A stretch of DNA of 5,748 bases, taken from the NCBI GenBank assembly GCA_025458365.1, contig JALOSP010000104.1, positions 1-5,748 on the forward strand, written 5' to 3'. The notes under the pieces were generated by a model, which had not been told where the DNA came from, made no database searches, and was given only the letters and a program-made list of their open reading frames with translations. Positions 1 to 5,720 of the stretch are shown here, one piece after another. Both the position numbers and the translations under genes were made by a program. The stretch is from Hyphomonadaceae bacterium (GTDB lineage: Bacteria; Pseudomonadota; Alphaproteobacteria; Caulobacterales; Aquidulcibacteraceae). Numbering within the stretch: the first letter of the stretch is position 1; every line of letters begins with the position of its first letter.

Positions 1-330
1 GCCACTGCCGGGGCGGGTGCTTTCGTGCTGCATCGTGGCGATGCCACAGCAGGTGCCATTCTGATCAAGGTGGCGATGCTGGACGGGACGGCAGTGTGTA
101 TCGGTCAGGCCCGCGACGGCAACGGCACTCTGGTCTGGCATCCGGTCGGGCCGGGCGGCCCGTGGCACGCCGTGTCCGATGACAGGCTCATTGCCGAGAC
201 ACCGGCGCCCGAGCGCGAGGTGGACGCCTACATCAGGCGGCAACGCAGCTTTGACAGCGATTTGTGGGTGATCGAGATCGAAGACCGCAGCGGACGCCAC
301 TTCTTGCCGGACCCGGTCCTGACGGTCTGA
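1..330 (+). CDS. DUF1491 family protein (5' end outside window)
   Basis: The reading frame is open from base 1 and ends at TGA 328-330, giving 109 visible residues, so the true start lies upstream of the window. The internal GTG at 25 is not a convincing start because the frame continues in-family before it (AFVLHRGDATAGAILIKV). The C-terminal part, visible residues about 71-103, has the run EREVDAYIRRQR, then DLWVIEIEDR and GRHFL, which I recognise as the signature of DUF1491, a family of roughly 110-residue alphaproteobacterial proteins. By that length only a few residues should be missing. The function of the family is unknown to me; no catalytic motif, signal peptide or membrane segment is visible. 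It points the same way as the next two genes, 94 bases before the next start. Family assignment is from memory of conserved motifs, not a search. Confidence 0.85.
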   Translation, partial: ATAGAGAFVLHRGDATAGAILIKVAMLDGTAVCIGQARDGNGTLVWHPVGPGGPWHAVSDDRLIAETPAPEREVDAYIRRQRSFDSDLWVIEIEDRSGRHFLPDPVLTV

Positions 331-352
331 ACCGGCGCGGAGAGTTGCGCGT

Positions 353-369
353 GCGGCGGCAAACCGCCG
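353..369 (+). other. Short GC hairpin after the DUF1491 gene
   Basis: CGGCGG (354-359) can pair with CCGCCG (364-369) around the loop CAAA. It lies 23 bases after the DUF1491 stop codon. There is no T-run behind it (next bases are TTAACC), so it is not a canonical intrinsic terminator. It may be a weak or Rho-assisted 3' end, or chance in GC-rich DNA. The rest of 331-424 shows nothing else except the ribosome binding site of the next gene. Confidence 0.25.
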
Positions 370-413
370 TTAACCGGGCTCTGCTACACCGTGTGCCACC
401 CCGGAAATGGGGC

Positions 414-418
414 AGAGG
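414..418 (+). promoter_or_regulatory. Shine-Dalgarno that decides the 425 start
   Basis: AGAGG lies 6 bases before ATG 425 and falls inside the extra coding sequence that would follow ATG 407, so it favours the shorter, 127-residue product. Confidence 0.6.
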
Positions 419-424
419 TCTTTC

Positions 425-808
425 ATGCTGTTCCTGTTGAACAATCGCGTCTTCAATCTGACCGGTGGCATCGCGCTGACCGAGGCGGCAGGCATGCCGA
501 TAACGATGGCGACCCGGTTCACGCTACCTGAAGCCATCGTCACAGCCCAATCCGCCTTTCTGGCAACGCCGGACCTGCAGGTTTCCAACCCAACGCAGGC
601 CGCCGCGCTCGCATTCCTGATCGCCAGCCGCAGCCAGGCCAATGCCGCCCTGTTCGTTGTGCCCCCACGCGCCAAACAGCCCGGCCATGTGAACTATCGA
701 CTGGCCACGGTGGCGATCACCACGCTCGGCTCGCTGCATGCCTTGCAGCAGCAAGGCCGGTCCAGTGACGATCTGGTCAATGCAAGCGTCTGGCGCGCTG
801 CCGCGTGA
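425..808 (+). CDS. Hypothetical protein, 127 aa
   Basis: I do not recognise this protein. The start at ATG 425 is chosen over ATG 407 (which would add six residues, MGQRSF) because AGAGG at 414-418 is a good Shine-Dalgarno placed 6 bases before ATG 425, while nothing comparable precedes 407. The protein begins MLFLLNNRVFNL and contains an alanine-rich stretch (QAAALAFLIASRSQANAALF) that looks helical and mildly hydrophobic, but it has Arg and Ser inside and is not a convincing membrane segment. No cleavable signal peptide, metal site or cysteine is visible. The codon usage is G/C-ending like the flanking genes, which supports a real gene. It lies 64 bases before prfC on the same strand, so the two could share a transcript; that is inference. 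Antisense frames here are shadows. Confidence 0.7.
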   Translation: MLFLLNNRVFNLTGGIALTEAAGMPITMATRFTLPEAIVTAQSAFLATPDLQVSNPTQAAALAFLIASRSQANAALFVVPPRAKQPGHVNYRLATVAITTLGSLHALQQQGRSSDDLVNASVWRAAA

Positions 809-816
809 GCTTTCTT

Positions 817-845
817 CGCCTGCGGGAAGACTCTAAAGGCAGGCG
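817..845 (+). other. Hairpin in the gap before prfC
   Basis: CGCCTGC (817-823) is perfectly complementary to GCAGGCG (839-845), leaving a 15-base loop. It sits 8 bases after the upstream stop codon and ends 27 bases before the prfC start. No T-run follows, so a standard intrinsic terminator is unlikely. It could be a structure in the prfC leader or a 3'-end structure of the upstream gene; chance is possible. No ribosome binding site stronger than the A-rich stretch near 859-864 is visible for prfC. Confidence 0.3.
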
Positions 846-872
846 GCCAATCTCGACCAAAGCAGCCACATC

Positions 873-2474
873 ATGACATCGCCCCTCAGCGTGCAGACCG
901 CACGACGCCGCACCTTTGCCATCATCTCCCACCCGGACGCCGGCAAGACGACGCTGACCGAAAACCTGCTGCTGGCTGGTGGCGCGATCCGCGAAGCGGG
1001 CGCTGTGCGGGCTCGTGGCGAGCGCAGGCGGACCCGTTCGGACTGGATGAACATCGAAAAAGAGCGCGGGATTTCGGTGTCGGCCTCGGTGATGACATTC
1101 GAATTCGGTGATTGCATCATCAATCTGCTCGACACGCCGGGCCATGAAGACTTCTCCGAAGACACCTATCGCACGCTGACGGCGGCGGATTCTGCCGTCA
1201 TGGTGCTGGACGCGGCCAAGGGCATCGAGCCTCAGACGCTGAAACTGTTCGAAGTCTGCCGACTGCGCGACATTCCGATCCTGACCTTCATCAACAAGAT
1301 GGACCGCGAGGCCCAGGAGCCGGAAGCCATCCTCGACGAGGTTGCCCAGAAGCTGGCGCTCGATCCCGTGCCGCTGTTCTGGCCGCAGGGTTCGGGAGAC
1401 CGGTTTCGCGGCGTGGTCGATCTGCGCACCAATGACTTCATCGCCTTCCGCCGCCCAAAGGCAGGCGAGACGGGCCCGCTGGAGCATGTGCGGACCCCGC
1501 TGGATGGCTATGCCATCGCGGGCATCCTGACGCCTGCCGAACAGGACGAAATCACCGGCATGGCCGAGCTGGTGGCTGACAGCTATCCGGCGTTTGATGT
1601 GGCTTCCTATCGCGAAGGCCACATGACCCCGGTGCTGTTTGGATCGGCGCTGCGCCAGTTTGGCGTGACCGAACTGTTGGAGGCGCTGCGCGACTATGCG
1701 CCGTCACCCCGGCCTCAGAAGGCGCTGGTCAAGGAGACCGCCACGACGCTGCCTGCCGAAACCGATGAAGTCTCCGGCTTCGTGTTCAAGATTCAGGCGA
1801 ACATGGACCCGAACCACCGCGACCGGGTCGCCATGGTGCGGCTGGCATCAGGCCAGTTCAAGCGCGGGATGCGGCTGAAGACCGGCTCTGGCAAGCAGAT
1901 CGGGGTGCACAACCCGATGATGTTCGTGGGCCAGGACCGCGAGCTGACCGATGAGGCCTTCGCCGGTGACGTGATTGGGGTGCCCAATCACGGCGTGTTG
2001 CGGGTCGGTGACAGCTTGAGCGAGAGCGGCACTGTGCGCTTCTCCGGCATCCCGAACTTTGCGCCTGAAATCCTGCGCCGCGTGCTCGTGAAGGACCCCC
2101 TGAAGTCCAAGCATTTGCGCAAGGCGCTGACCGCGCTGGCCGAAGAAGGCGTGACCCAATTGTTCACCCCTGAGATGGGGTCGGACATGATTGTCGGGGC
2201 CGTCGGGCCCTTGCAATTTGACGTGCTGGTGGAACGGATCGCCGCCGAATACGGTCTGGAAGTTGTGTTCGAACCCTGTCCGTTCAATGCGGTACGCTGG
2301 ATTGATGGCACGGCAGCCGCGCTCGACAGTTTTGCCAATCGCAACAAGTCGGGCATCGCACGCGATCTGGACGAAGCGCTGGTGTTTCTGGGCAAGAACG
2401 CCTGGGAGCTGGGCTATGTGGCCGACAGGCACCCGGATGTGAAATTCACCCACATCCGCGAGCGGGTTGTGTGA
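873..2474 (+). CDS. prfC: Peptide chain release factor 3 (RF3), translational GTPase
   Basis: RF3 is the ribosome-bound GTPase that releases class I release factors RF1/RF2 after peptide hydrolysis and contributes to post-peptidyl-transfer quality control. The 533-residue length fits the family (E. coli 529). All G-domain motifs are visible: P-loop SHPDAGKT at residues 19-26, the RF3-type switch I RGIS at 65-68, DTPGHED at 87-93, NKMD at 141-144 and GSA at 257-259. SEDTYRTLTA right after G3 is diagnostic of RF3 rather than EF-G. Domain II starts near residue 281 with FVFKIQANMDPNHRDRVA, and the C-terminal domain includes FSGIPNFAPE, LKDPLKSK-like and GAVGPLQFDV signatures. It is complete and undamaged. 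The start ATG 873 puts the P-loop at the usual distance from the N-terminus; the ribosome binding site is weak. It is convergent with the pirin gene, with an inverted REP pair between them. Confidence 0.97.
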   Translation: MTSPLSVQTARRRTFAIISHPDAGKTTLTENLLLAGGAIREAGAVRARGERRRTRSDWMNIEKERGISVSASVMTFEFGDCIINLLDTPGHEDFSEDTYRTLTAADSAVMVLDAAKGIEPQTLKLFEVCRLRDIPILTFINKMDREAQEPEAILDEVAQKLALDPVPLFWPQGSGDRFRGVVDLRTNDFIAFRRPKAGETGPLEHVRTPLDGYAIAGILTPAEQDEITGMAELVADSYPAFDVASYREGHMTPVLFGSALRQFGVTELLEALRDYAPSPRPQKALVKETATTLPAETDEVSGFVFKIQANMDPNHRDRVAMVRLASGQFKRGMRLKTGSGKQIGVHNPMMFVGQDRELTDEAFAGDVIGVPNHGVLRVGDSLSESGTVRFSGIPNFAPEILRRVLVKDPLKSKHLRKALTALAEEGVTQLFTPEMGSDMIVGAVGPLQFDVLVERIAAEYGLEVVFEPCPFNAVRWIDGTAAALDSFANRNKSGIARDLDEALVFLGKNAWELGYVADRHPDVKFTHIRERVV

Positions 2475-2498
2475 GGCGGGGCAGTCTCAATTCGCTTT

Positions 2499-2521
2499 GG
2501 AGCGCGGCTGTCCCAGCCGCA
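2499..2521 (+). repeat. REP element A1 (prfC 3' side)
   Basis: The unit is a GGAG head (2499-2502), C, then stem GCGGCTG (2504-2510), loop TCC, stem CAGCCGC (2514-2520) and a closing A. It is base-for-base identical over 23 positions to the repeat at 5097-5119 next to the RAYT gene. A GTAG/GGAG tetranucleotide followed by a hairpin is the known layout of REP sequences recognised by RAYT transposases. It lies 24 bases after the prfC stop, the usual extragenic position. It has no T-run after it, so any termination role is secondary. Confidence 0.9.
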
Positions 2522-2596
2522 CAATCACGGGTCCTTTAGCGTCCGTCAGGCAAGAGTGGATTGCGGTTTTGCCACCCGACACACGCCAAACTCTAG

Positions 2597-2619
2597 TGCG
2601 GCTGAGACAGCCGCGCTCC
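2597..2619 (-). repeat. REP element A2 (pirin 3' side)
   Basis: Read on the minus strand, this is the same unit as A1 with one change: the loop is TCT instead of TCC. The GGAG head is at 2619-2616 and the 7-base-pair stem GCGGCTG/CAGCCGC is intact. It lies 25 bases beyond the pirin stop codon, inverted relative to A1. Confidence 0.9.
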
Positions 2620-2644
2620 CAGCAACCAAAGCGATCCAGCTTGT

Positions 2645-3523
2645 TCACCCAGGCAACGGAATCCATTCGTGATCATCGCCCGGCGGAAGCGAGAACCGCC
2701 CCCCGGTCCAGTCCTCAGCCGCCCAAGCAGCCCGCGCCTCGGCCAGCTTCTCCTTGCTGGAGGCCACGAAGTTCCAGTCCAGAAACCGTGGGCCGACGGA
2801 ATCGCCGCCCAGCAGCATGAGGCGGGCACCCTCCGGCCCGGCTTCCAGAACCCCTGCCGCACCCTGCACCGCCAGCGCCATCTGACCGACTTCCACCGCC
2901 TGTCCATCCAGCGATACAGCCCCGGACACCAGATGCACCGCGCGCTCCTCATAGCCCTCCGGGAAAGCGACTTGCGCGCCCGGTTCCAGATCGGCCTGGG
3001 CATAGAACAGGCGTGAATGCACCGTGACCGGCGATGTCGCGCCCCACGTCTGCCCTGCGATCAGGGCGATGTGGGCTCCGGGAAGGCTGATCTTCGGCAC
3101 GGCATCGGCAGGATAATGGGTAAAGGACGGGTCAATGGTCTCGGCCTCATCGGGCAGCGCGATCCAGACCTGAATGCCGTGCAGGGCCTGACCCGCCGCC
3201 AGATCATCAGCGTGGGTGCGCTCGGAATGGGTGATGCCGCGCCCGGCGGTCATCCAGTTGATGGCGCCTGCCTCCACCGGCTGATGATAGCCCAGTGAGT
3301 CCCGGTGGATGATCCGGCCTTCGAACAGCCAGGTCAGGGTCGACAAGCCGATGTGCGGGTGGGGCCGCACGTCAATCCCCTGCCCCGGCGGAAAACTCGC
3401 GGGGCCCATCTGGTCATAGAAGACGAACGGCCCAACCGAGCGCCGGGCTATCTGCGGCAGAATGCGGGTGACTGTGAACCCGCCGAGGTCTTTGGTCAGG
3501 CCGGAGAGGATCTGGGTGGTCAC
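2645..3523 (-). CDS. Pirin family protein (bicupin)
   Basis: Pirins are iron-binding bicupins; some bacterial members (E. coli YhhW) oxidise quercetin, and the human protein acts as a redox-sensitive transcription co-regulator. The physiological substrate here is unknown. I start at GTG 3523 (292 residues, the family's usual size) because AAGGGGG lies 10 bases before it. The longer frame from ATG 3574 would encode its first residues inside the REP-like palindrome and is disfavoured. From GTG, the metal ligands are in place: His55 and His57 in RPHPHIGL, His99 and Glu101 in GRGITHSERT, matching human pirin His56, His58, His101, Glu103. The N-terminal cupin spans about residues 15-130 and the C-terminal one about 170-280. 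It follows gshA on the same strand after an 88-base gap, so co-transcription is possible, though the REP pair in the gap could modulate it. Confidence 0.93.
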   Translation of the reverse strand: MTTQILSGLTKDLGGFTVTRILPQIARRSVGPFVFYDQMGPASFPPGQGIDVRPHPHIGLSTLTWLFEGRIIHRDSLGYHQPVEAGAINWMTAGRGITHSERTHADDLAAGQALHGIQVWIALPDEAETIDPSFTHYPADAVPKISLPGAHIALIAGQTWGATSPVTVHSRLFYAQADLEPGAQVAFPEGYEERAVHLVSGAVSLDGQAVEVGQMALAVQGAAGVLEAGPEGARLMLLGGDSVGPRFLDWNFVASSKEKLAEARAAWAAEDWTGGRFSLPPGDDHEWIPLPG

Positions 3524-3533
3524 GTTCTGTCTG

Positions 3534-3540
3534 CCCCCTT
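3534..3540 (-). promoter_or_regulatory. Shine-Dalgarno for pirin GTG start
   Basis: On the minus strand this reads AAGGGGG, 10 bases before GTG 3523. It is the best ribosome binding site near the 5' end of the pirin frame and sets the start downstream of the REP-like palindrome. Confidence 0.55.
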
Positions 3541-3550
3541 CATGCACATT

Positions 3551-3572
3551 GAAGCGCGTGCTTGCAGCACGC
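3551..3572 (+). repeat. REP-like element B1
   Basis: The head is GAAG-CG (3551-3556 region), followed by stem GCGTGC (3556-3561), loop TTGCA and stem GCACGC (3567-3572), a perfect 6-base-pair hairpin. It matches its inverted partner B2 at 19 of 22 positions. It shares the head-plus-CGCG-plus-hairpin layout with the A-type REPs but has a different stem and loop. It lies just upstream of the pirin start on the pirin transcript. Confidence 0.7.
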
Positions 3573-3594
3573 ATGCGCGCTGCAAGCGCGCGCT
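3553..3594. repeat. 42-base near-perfect palindrome formed by B1 and B2
   Basis: The two halves are complementary at 19 of 21 positions, centred between 3573 and 3574. The structure can form either two separate 6-base-pair hairpins (3556-3572 and 3575-3591) or one long cruciform. It occupies the 88-base gap between the gshA stop (3612) and the pirin start (3523). Nothing else is seen in this gap apart from the pirin ribosome binding site. It has no adjacent T-run in the minus direction, so it is not a standard terminator. Confidence 0.85.
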
Positions 3595-3596
3595 CC
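3575..3596 (-). repeat. REP-like element B2
   Basis: On the minus strand it has the canonical GGAG head (3596-3593), then CGCG-type stem GCGCGC, loop TTGCA and stem GCGCGC. The first eight bases, GGAGCGCG, equal those of the A-type REPs. It is inverted to B1, two bases away. The ten bases AGCGCGCGCT (3585-3594) recur at 5711-5720 right before REP A4. Confidence 0.75.
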
Positions 3597-3611
3597 TTTG
3601 CCTGTCACCCC

Positions 3612-4976
3612 TCAATACGCACACGCCCTGAACACCTGATCCATGTCACGGTTCCATTCGCCGTGCCACTTGTCGAGCAAGCGCCGGGCGGGAACCTTGC
3701 CGGAGGCCACCACCTCGTCAAGATCGCTCAGGAAGCCGGTTTCGTCATCGCCTGCGCCATTCAGCTTGCCCCGGCCCTTCAGGCCCTGACGGGCAATCGC
3801 CATTACGTCGCGCGCCACCTCATGCACCGTGCGGCCATGGATTGGCGCAGCCAGCCCCAGCGAGCCCACCGACCGGCGCAGCGCCTCCACATCGGCAAAG
3901 GTCCAGTCCTTCACCAGTTCAAGTGCCGCTTCCAGCGCCGCATCATCATACAGCAGGCCGACCCAGAAGGCGGGCAGCGCACACAGGCTGCTCCAAGGGC
4001 CTGAATCGGCACCGCGCATTTCCAGAAAGCCCTTCATCCGGACCTCGGGGAACACGGTGGTCAGATGGTCTTCCCAGTCCTTCCGCGTCGGCTTCTCGCC
4101 CGGCAGTTCGGGCAAGCGGCCCGCCATGAAGTCCCGGAACGACCGGCCCGAGACGTCAATGTAGGTGCCGTTTCGGTAGACAAAGTACATCGGCACATCG
4201 AGCGCCCACTCGGCATAGCGGGCAAAGCTCATCCCCGGCTCGAACACGAAGGGCAGCGTGCCGGTGCGGTCCGGGTCGGTATCGGTCCAGATGTGCGACC
4301 GGTAGCTGAGATAGCCGTTTGGACGGCCCTCGGTGAACGGGCTGTTGGCAAACAGGGCTGTGGCAATCGGTTGCAGCGCCATGCTGGCGCGCATCTTCCT
4401 CACCATGTCAGCTTCGGACGCGAAATCCAGATTGACCTGCACGGTGCACGACCGGAACATCATCTGGCGGCCCAGCCGCCCGACCTTCTCCATATAGGCG
4501 CGCATGATCTTGTAACGCCCCTTGGGCATGATCGGGATCTCGTCCAGCGCCCAGCGCGGCTGCACGCCCAGCCCCAGAAACCCGATGCCCAGCCCGTCGG
4601 CCACCGAACGCACGTCGCGCAAATGGTTGGCCACTTCGGTGCAGGTGTCATGGATCGCTTCGAGCGGCGCGCCAGACAGCTCGAACTGGCCGCCCGGCTC
4701 CAGCGTCACCGACGCCATCCCGGACTTCAGCCCGATGATGTTGTCGCCTTCATAGATCCCGTCCCAATGGTTCAGGGCCTGCATGCCCTCCAGCAAGGCC
4801 TTGATCCCGCGCTCCCCGTCCCAGGCGACGGGCGTGAAGTCATCGGTGTGGAAGCCGAACTTCTCATGCTCGGTGCCGATGCGCCATTGCTCCTTGGGCT
4901 TGGCGCCTTCGGCAAAGCTGGGCAGCAGGTCTTCAAACGTCTCCAGGGGACGGACTTCACCACGCGCATCTGCCAT
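3612..4976 (-). CDS. gshA: Glutamate-cysteine ligase, plant-type (class III)
   Basis: The enzyme joins L-glutamate and L-cysteine with ATP to gamma-glutamylcysteine, the first and usually limiting step of cytosolic glutathione synthesis. The 454-residue product is full length for the alphaproteobacterial/plant class. Visible signatures are IGTEHEKFGF at residues 33-42 (substrate and Mg-ATP site), YEGDNIIGLK at 75-84, SVTLEPGGQFELSGAP at 89-104, and CTVQVNLDF at 177-185. Further on are RSHIWTDTDPDRTG and EMRGADSGP motifs. Cysteines are at 112, 177, one in SSLCALPAFW, and 452; plant homologues are redox-regulated by disulphides, but I cannot assign equivalent pairs here. ATG 4976 is preceded by GAGAGG (4990-4985, 8 bases before), a good ribosome binding site. 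The large antisense frame across 4065-5072 is a GC-bias shadow. The gene heads toward pirin and is divergent from the RAYT gene. Confidence 0.96.
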   Translation of the reverse strand: MADARGEVRPLETFEDLLPSFAEGAKPKEQWRIGTEHEKFGFHTDDFTPVAWDGERGIKALLEGMQALNHWDGIYEGDNIIGLKSGMASVTLEPGGQFELSGAPLEAIHDTCTEVANHLRDVRSVADGLGIGFLGLGVQPRWALDEIPIMPKGRYKIMRAYMEKVGRLGRQMMFRSCTVQVNLDFASEADMVRKMRASMALQPIATALFANSPFTEGRPNGYLSYRSHIWTDTDPDRTGTLPFVFEPGMSFARYAEWALDVPMYFVYRNGTYIDVSGRSFRDFMAGRLPELPGEKPTRKDWEDHLTTVFPEVRMKGFLEMRGADSGPWSSLCALPAFWVGLLYDDAALEAALELVKDWTFADVEALRRSVGSLGLAAPIHGRTVHEVARDVMAIARQGLKGRGKLNGAGDDETGFLSDLDEVVASGKVPARRLLDKWHGEWNRDMDQVFRACAY

Positions 4977-5096
4977 GAAAACTGCCTCTCGCGCACAAGG
5001 GAACGCGCGCCTTCAAACCCGTTACGCCACTTAGTGCCAGGAGGTGACAGTCGCAAGGCAGGTGGTGTGTGAGGGGCGCTTTGGCGGGATCAGGCT
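4977..5096. promoter_or_regulatory. Divergent intergenic region carrying the gshA leader
   Basis: The gshA promoter must lie here or further into 5097-5190. The only clear signal is the gshA ribosome binding site at 4985-4990. I see no convincing -35/-10 pair; a TTGCGA on the minus strand near 5055 with a poor -10 partner is not good enough to call. CGCTTTGG (5077-5084) is the box shared with the REP pair near prfC. Confidence 0.35.
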
Positions 5097-5119
5097 GGAG
5101 CGCGGCTGTCCCAGCCGCA
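5097..5119 (+). repeat. REP element A3, upstream of the RAYT gene
   Basis: GGAG head at 5097-5100, stem GCGGCTG at 5102-5108, loop TCC, stem CAGCCGC at 5112-5118. It is identical to A1 at 2499-2521. It precedes the RAYT start by 71 bases. An outer pairing TCAGG (5089-5093) with CCTGA (5121-5125) could extend the structure. An alternative stem, GGCTGG (5093-5098) with CCAGCC (5111-5116), would hide part of the GGAG head. Confidence 0.9.
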
Positions 5120-5190
5120 ACCTGACCAACAGCCGGACGCCACCTTTCACGACCATTCCCCTGGAGTTTGTTCTTCTTACGTTCCCTTCT

Positions 5191-5712
5191 ATGACCACAA
5201 ACACCAAACCCGGCTGGCACACGCGGGGCTACCTGCCCCATTTCGATGCGGCTGGTGCTTTGCAGCACATTGTGTTCTGTCCACGCGCTGGCATTTTCCT
5301 GACCGGTGCCTTGGGAAGCATCTTGCAGGACACTTTGTTGCACTTCGACCGTGAGCGTTACGACTTGCAGGCCTGGTGCATCATGCCGGACCATTGTCAT
5401 GTGGTCGTGGTACTCCATCAACACACCTTGGTGCGCGACGCGGTCAAGGGCTGGAAGCGCTGGTCGACCGCATGCTGGAACAGGCTGAACCAGCGCACCG
5501 GATCAGTGTTTGGACTGGACTACTTCGACCGTTTCGCCCGGACACTGGATCAGGCCAACAGCATGATCGCCTATGTCAAGAACAACCCGGTTGCCGAAGG
5601 GCTGGTTGAAAAGCCTGAAGATTGGCCACTGTCGTCGGCCTGCTGGCAGACACGAGGCTGGCAGCCGCGAACGGAGCTTTTGCCGCTCTTCCTGCCTCCG
5701 GGCTCTCGATAG
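5191..5712 (+). CDS. REP-associated tyrosine transposase (RAYT, IS200/IS605-like Y1 HUH)
   Basis: RAYTs are single-strand DNA endonucleases of the Y1 HUH superfamily that bind and cut REP hairpins. I start at ATG 5191 (173 residues); the frame is open back to ATG 5044, but that stretch translates REP A3 and is not protein-like. The N-terminus WHTRGYLPHFD is the typical RAYT opening. The HUH motif is MPDHCHVVV with His68 and His70. The expected catalytic tyrosine is Tyr128 in AYVKNNPVAEGLV, followed by EDWPLSSA at 143-150, the standard C-terminal signature. WKRW at 88-91 and FDRFAR at 112-117 also fit the family. All key residues are intact, so it is likely active. No good ribosome binding site precedes 5191, suggesting weak translation. 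The last residues run to TAG 5712, 8 bases before REP A4. Confidence 0.93.
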   Translation: MTTNTKPGWHTRGYLPHFDAAGALQHIVFCPRAGIFLTGALGSILQDTLLHFDRERYDLQAWCIMPDHCHVVVVLHQHTLVRDAVKGWKRWSTACWNRLNQRTGSVFGLDYFDRFARTLDQANSMIAYVKNNPVAEGLVEKPEDWPLSSACWQTRGWQPRTELLPLFLPPGSR

Positions 5713-5720
5713 CGCGCGCT

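Larger units (their letters stand above)
2493..2633. repeat. BIME-like inverted pair of REPs between prfC and pirin
   Basis: Two REPs (2499-2521 plus, 2597-2619 minus) face each other with their tails inward across a 75-base spacer, and the motif CGCTTTGG marks both outer edges (2493-2500, and as its complement at 2626-2633). The arms can also pair with each other to give one long hairpin or cruciform. The site fills most of the 170-base gap between two convergent genes, where BIMEs are typically found and can protect mRNA 3' ends or bind gyrase/IHF in enterobacteria; those roles are not shown here. The spacer 2522-2596 contains no gene. Confidence 0.8.

Noticed and set aside
777..1622. 281-residue frame antisense to prfC
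   Set aside because: It lies opposite the conserved G domain of RF3 and shows no recognisable family.
2499..2619. REP hairpins as ordinary intrinsic terminators
   Set aside because: Neither stem is followed by a T-run in the direction of transcription, and the GGAG head and match to the RAYT-flanking copies explain them better as REPs.
2467..2820. 117-residue frame overlapping the prfC end, the REP pair and the pirin 3' end
   Set aside because: It is low-complexity, Pro/Arg/Ser-rich, and made of REP sequence plus antisense pirin.
3524..3574. Pirin start at ATG 3574
   Set aside because: The extra 17 codons run into the REP-like palindrome, and GTG 3523 has its own ribosome binding site and gives the usual pirin length and ligand spacing.
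4065..5072. 335-residue frame antisense to gshA
   Set aside because: It is wholly opposite a clearly conserved enzyme gene, and its His/Arg/Gln-rich composition is typical of antisense frames in GC-rich DNA.
5044..5190. N-terminal extension of the RAYT frame starting at ATG 5044
   Set aside because: The extension translates through REP A3 and has no family resemblance; the typical RAYT opening WHTRGYLPHFD starts a few residues after ATG 5191.
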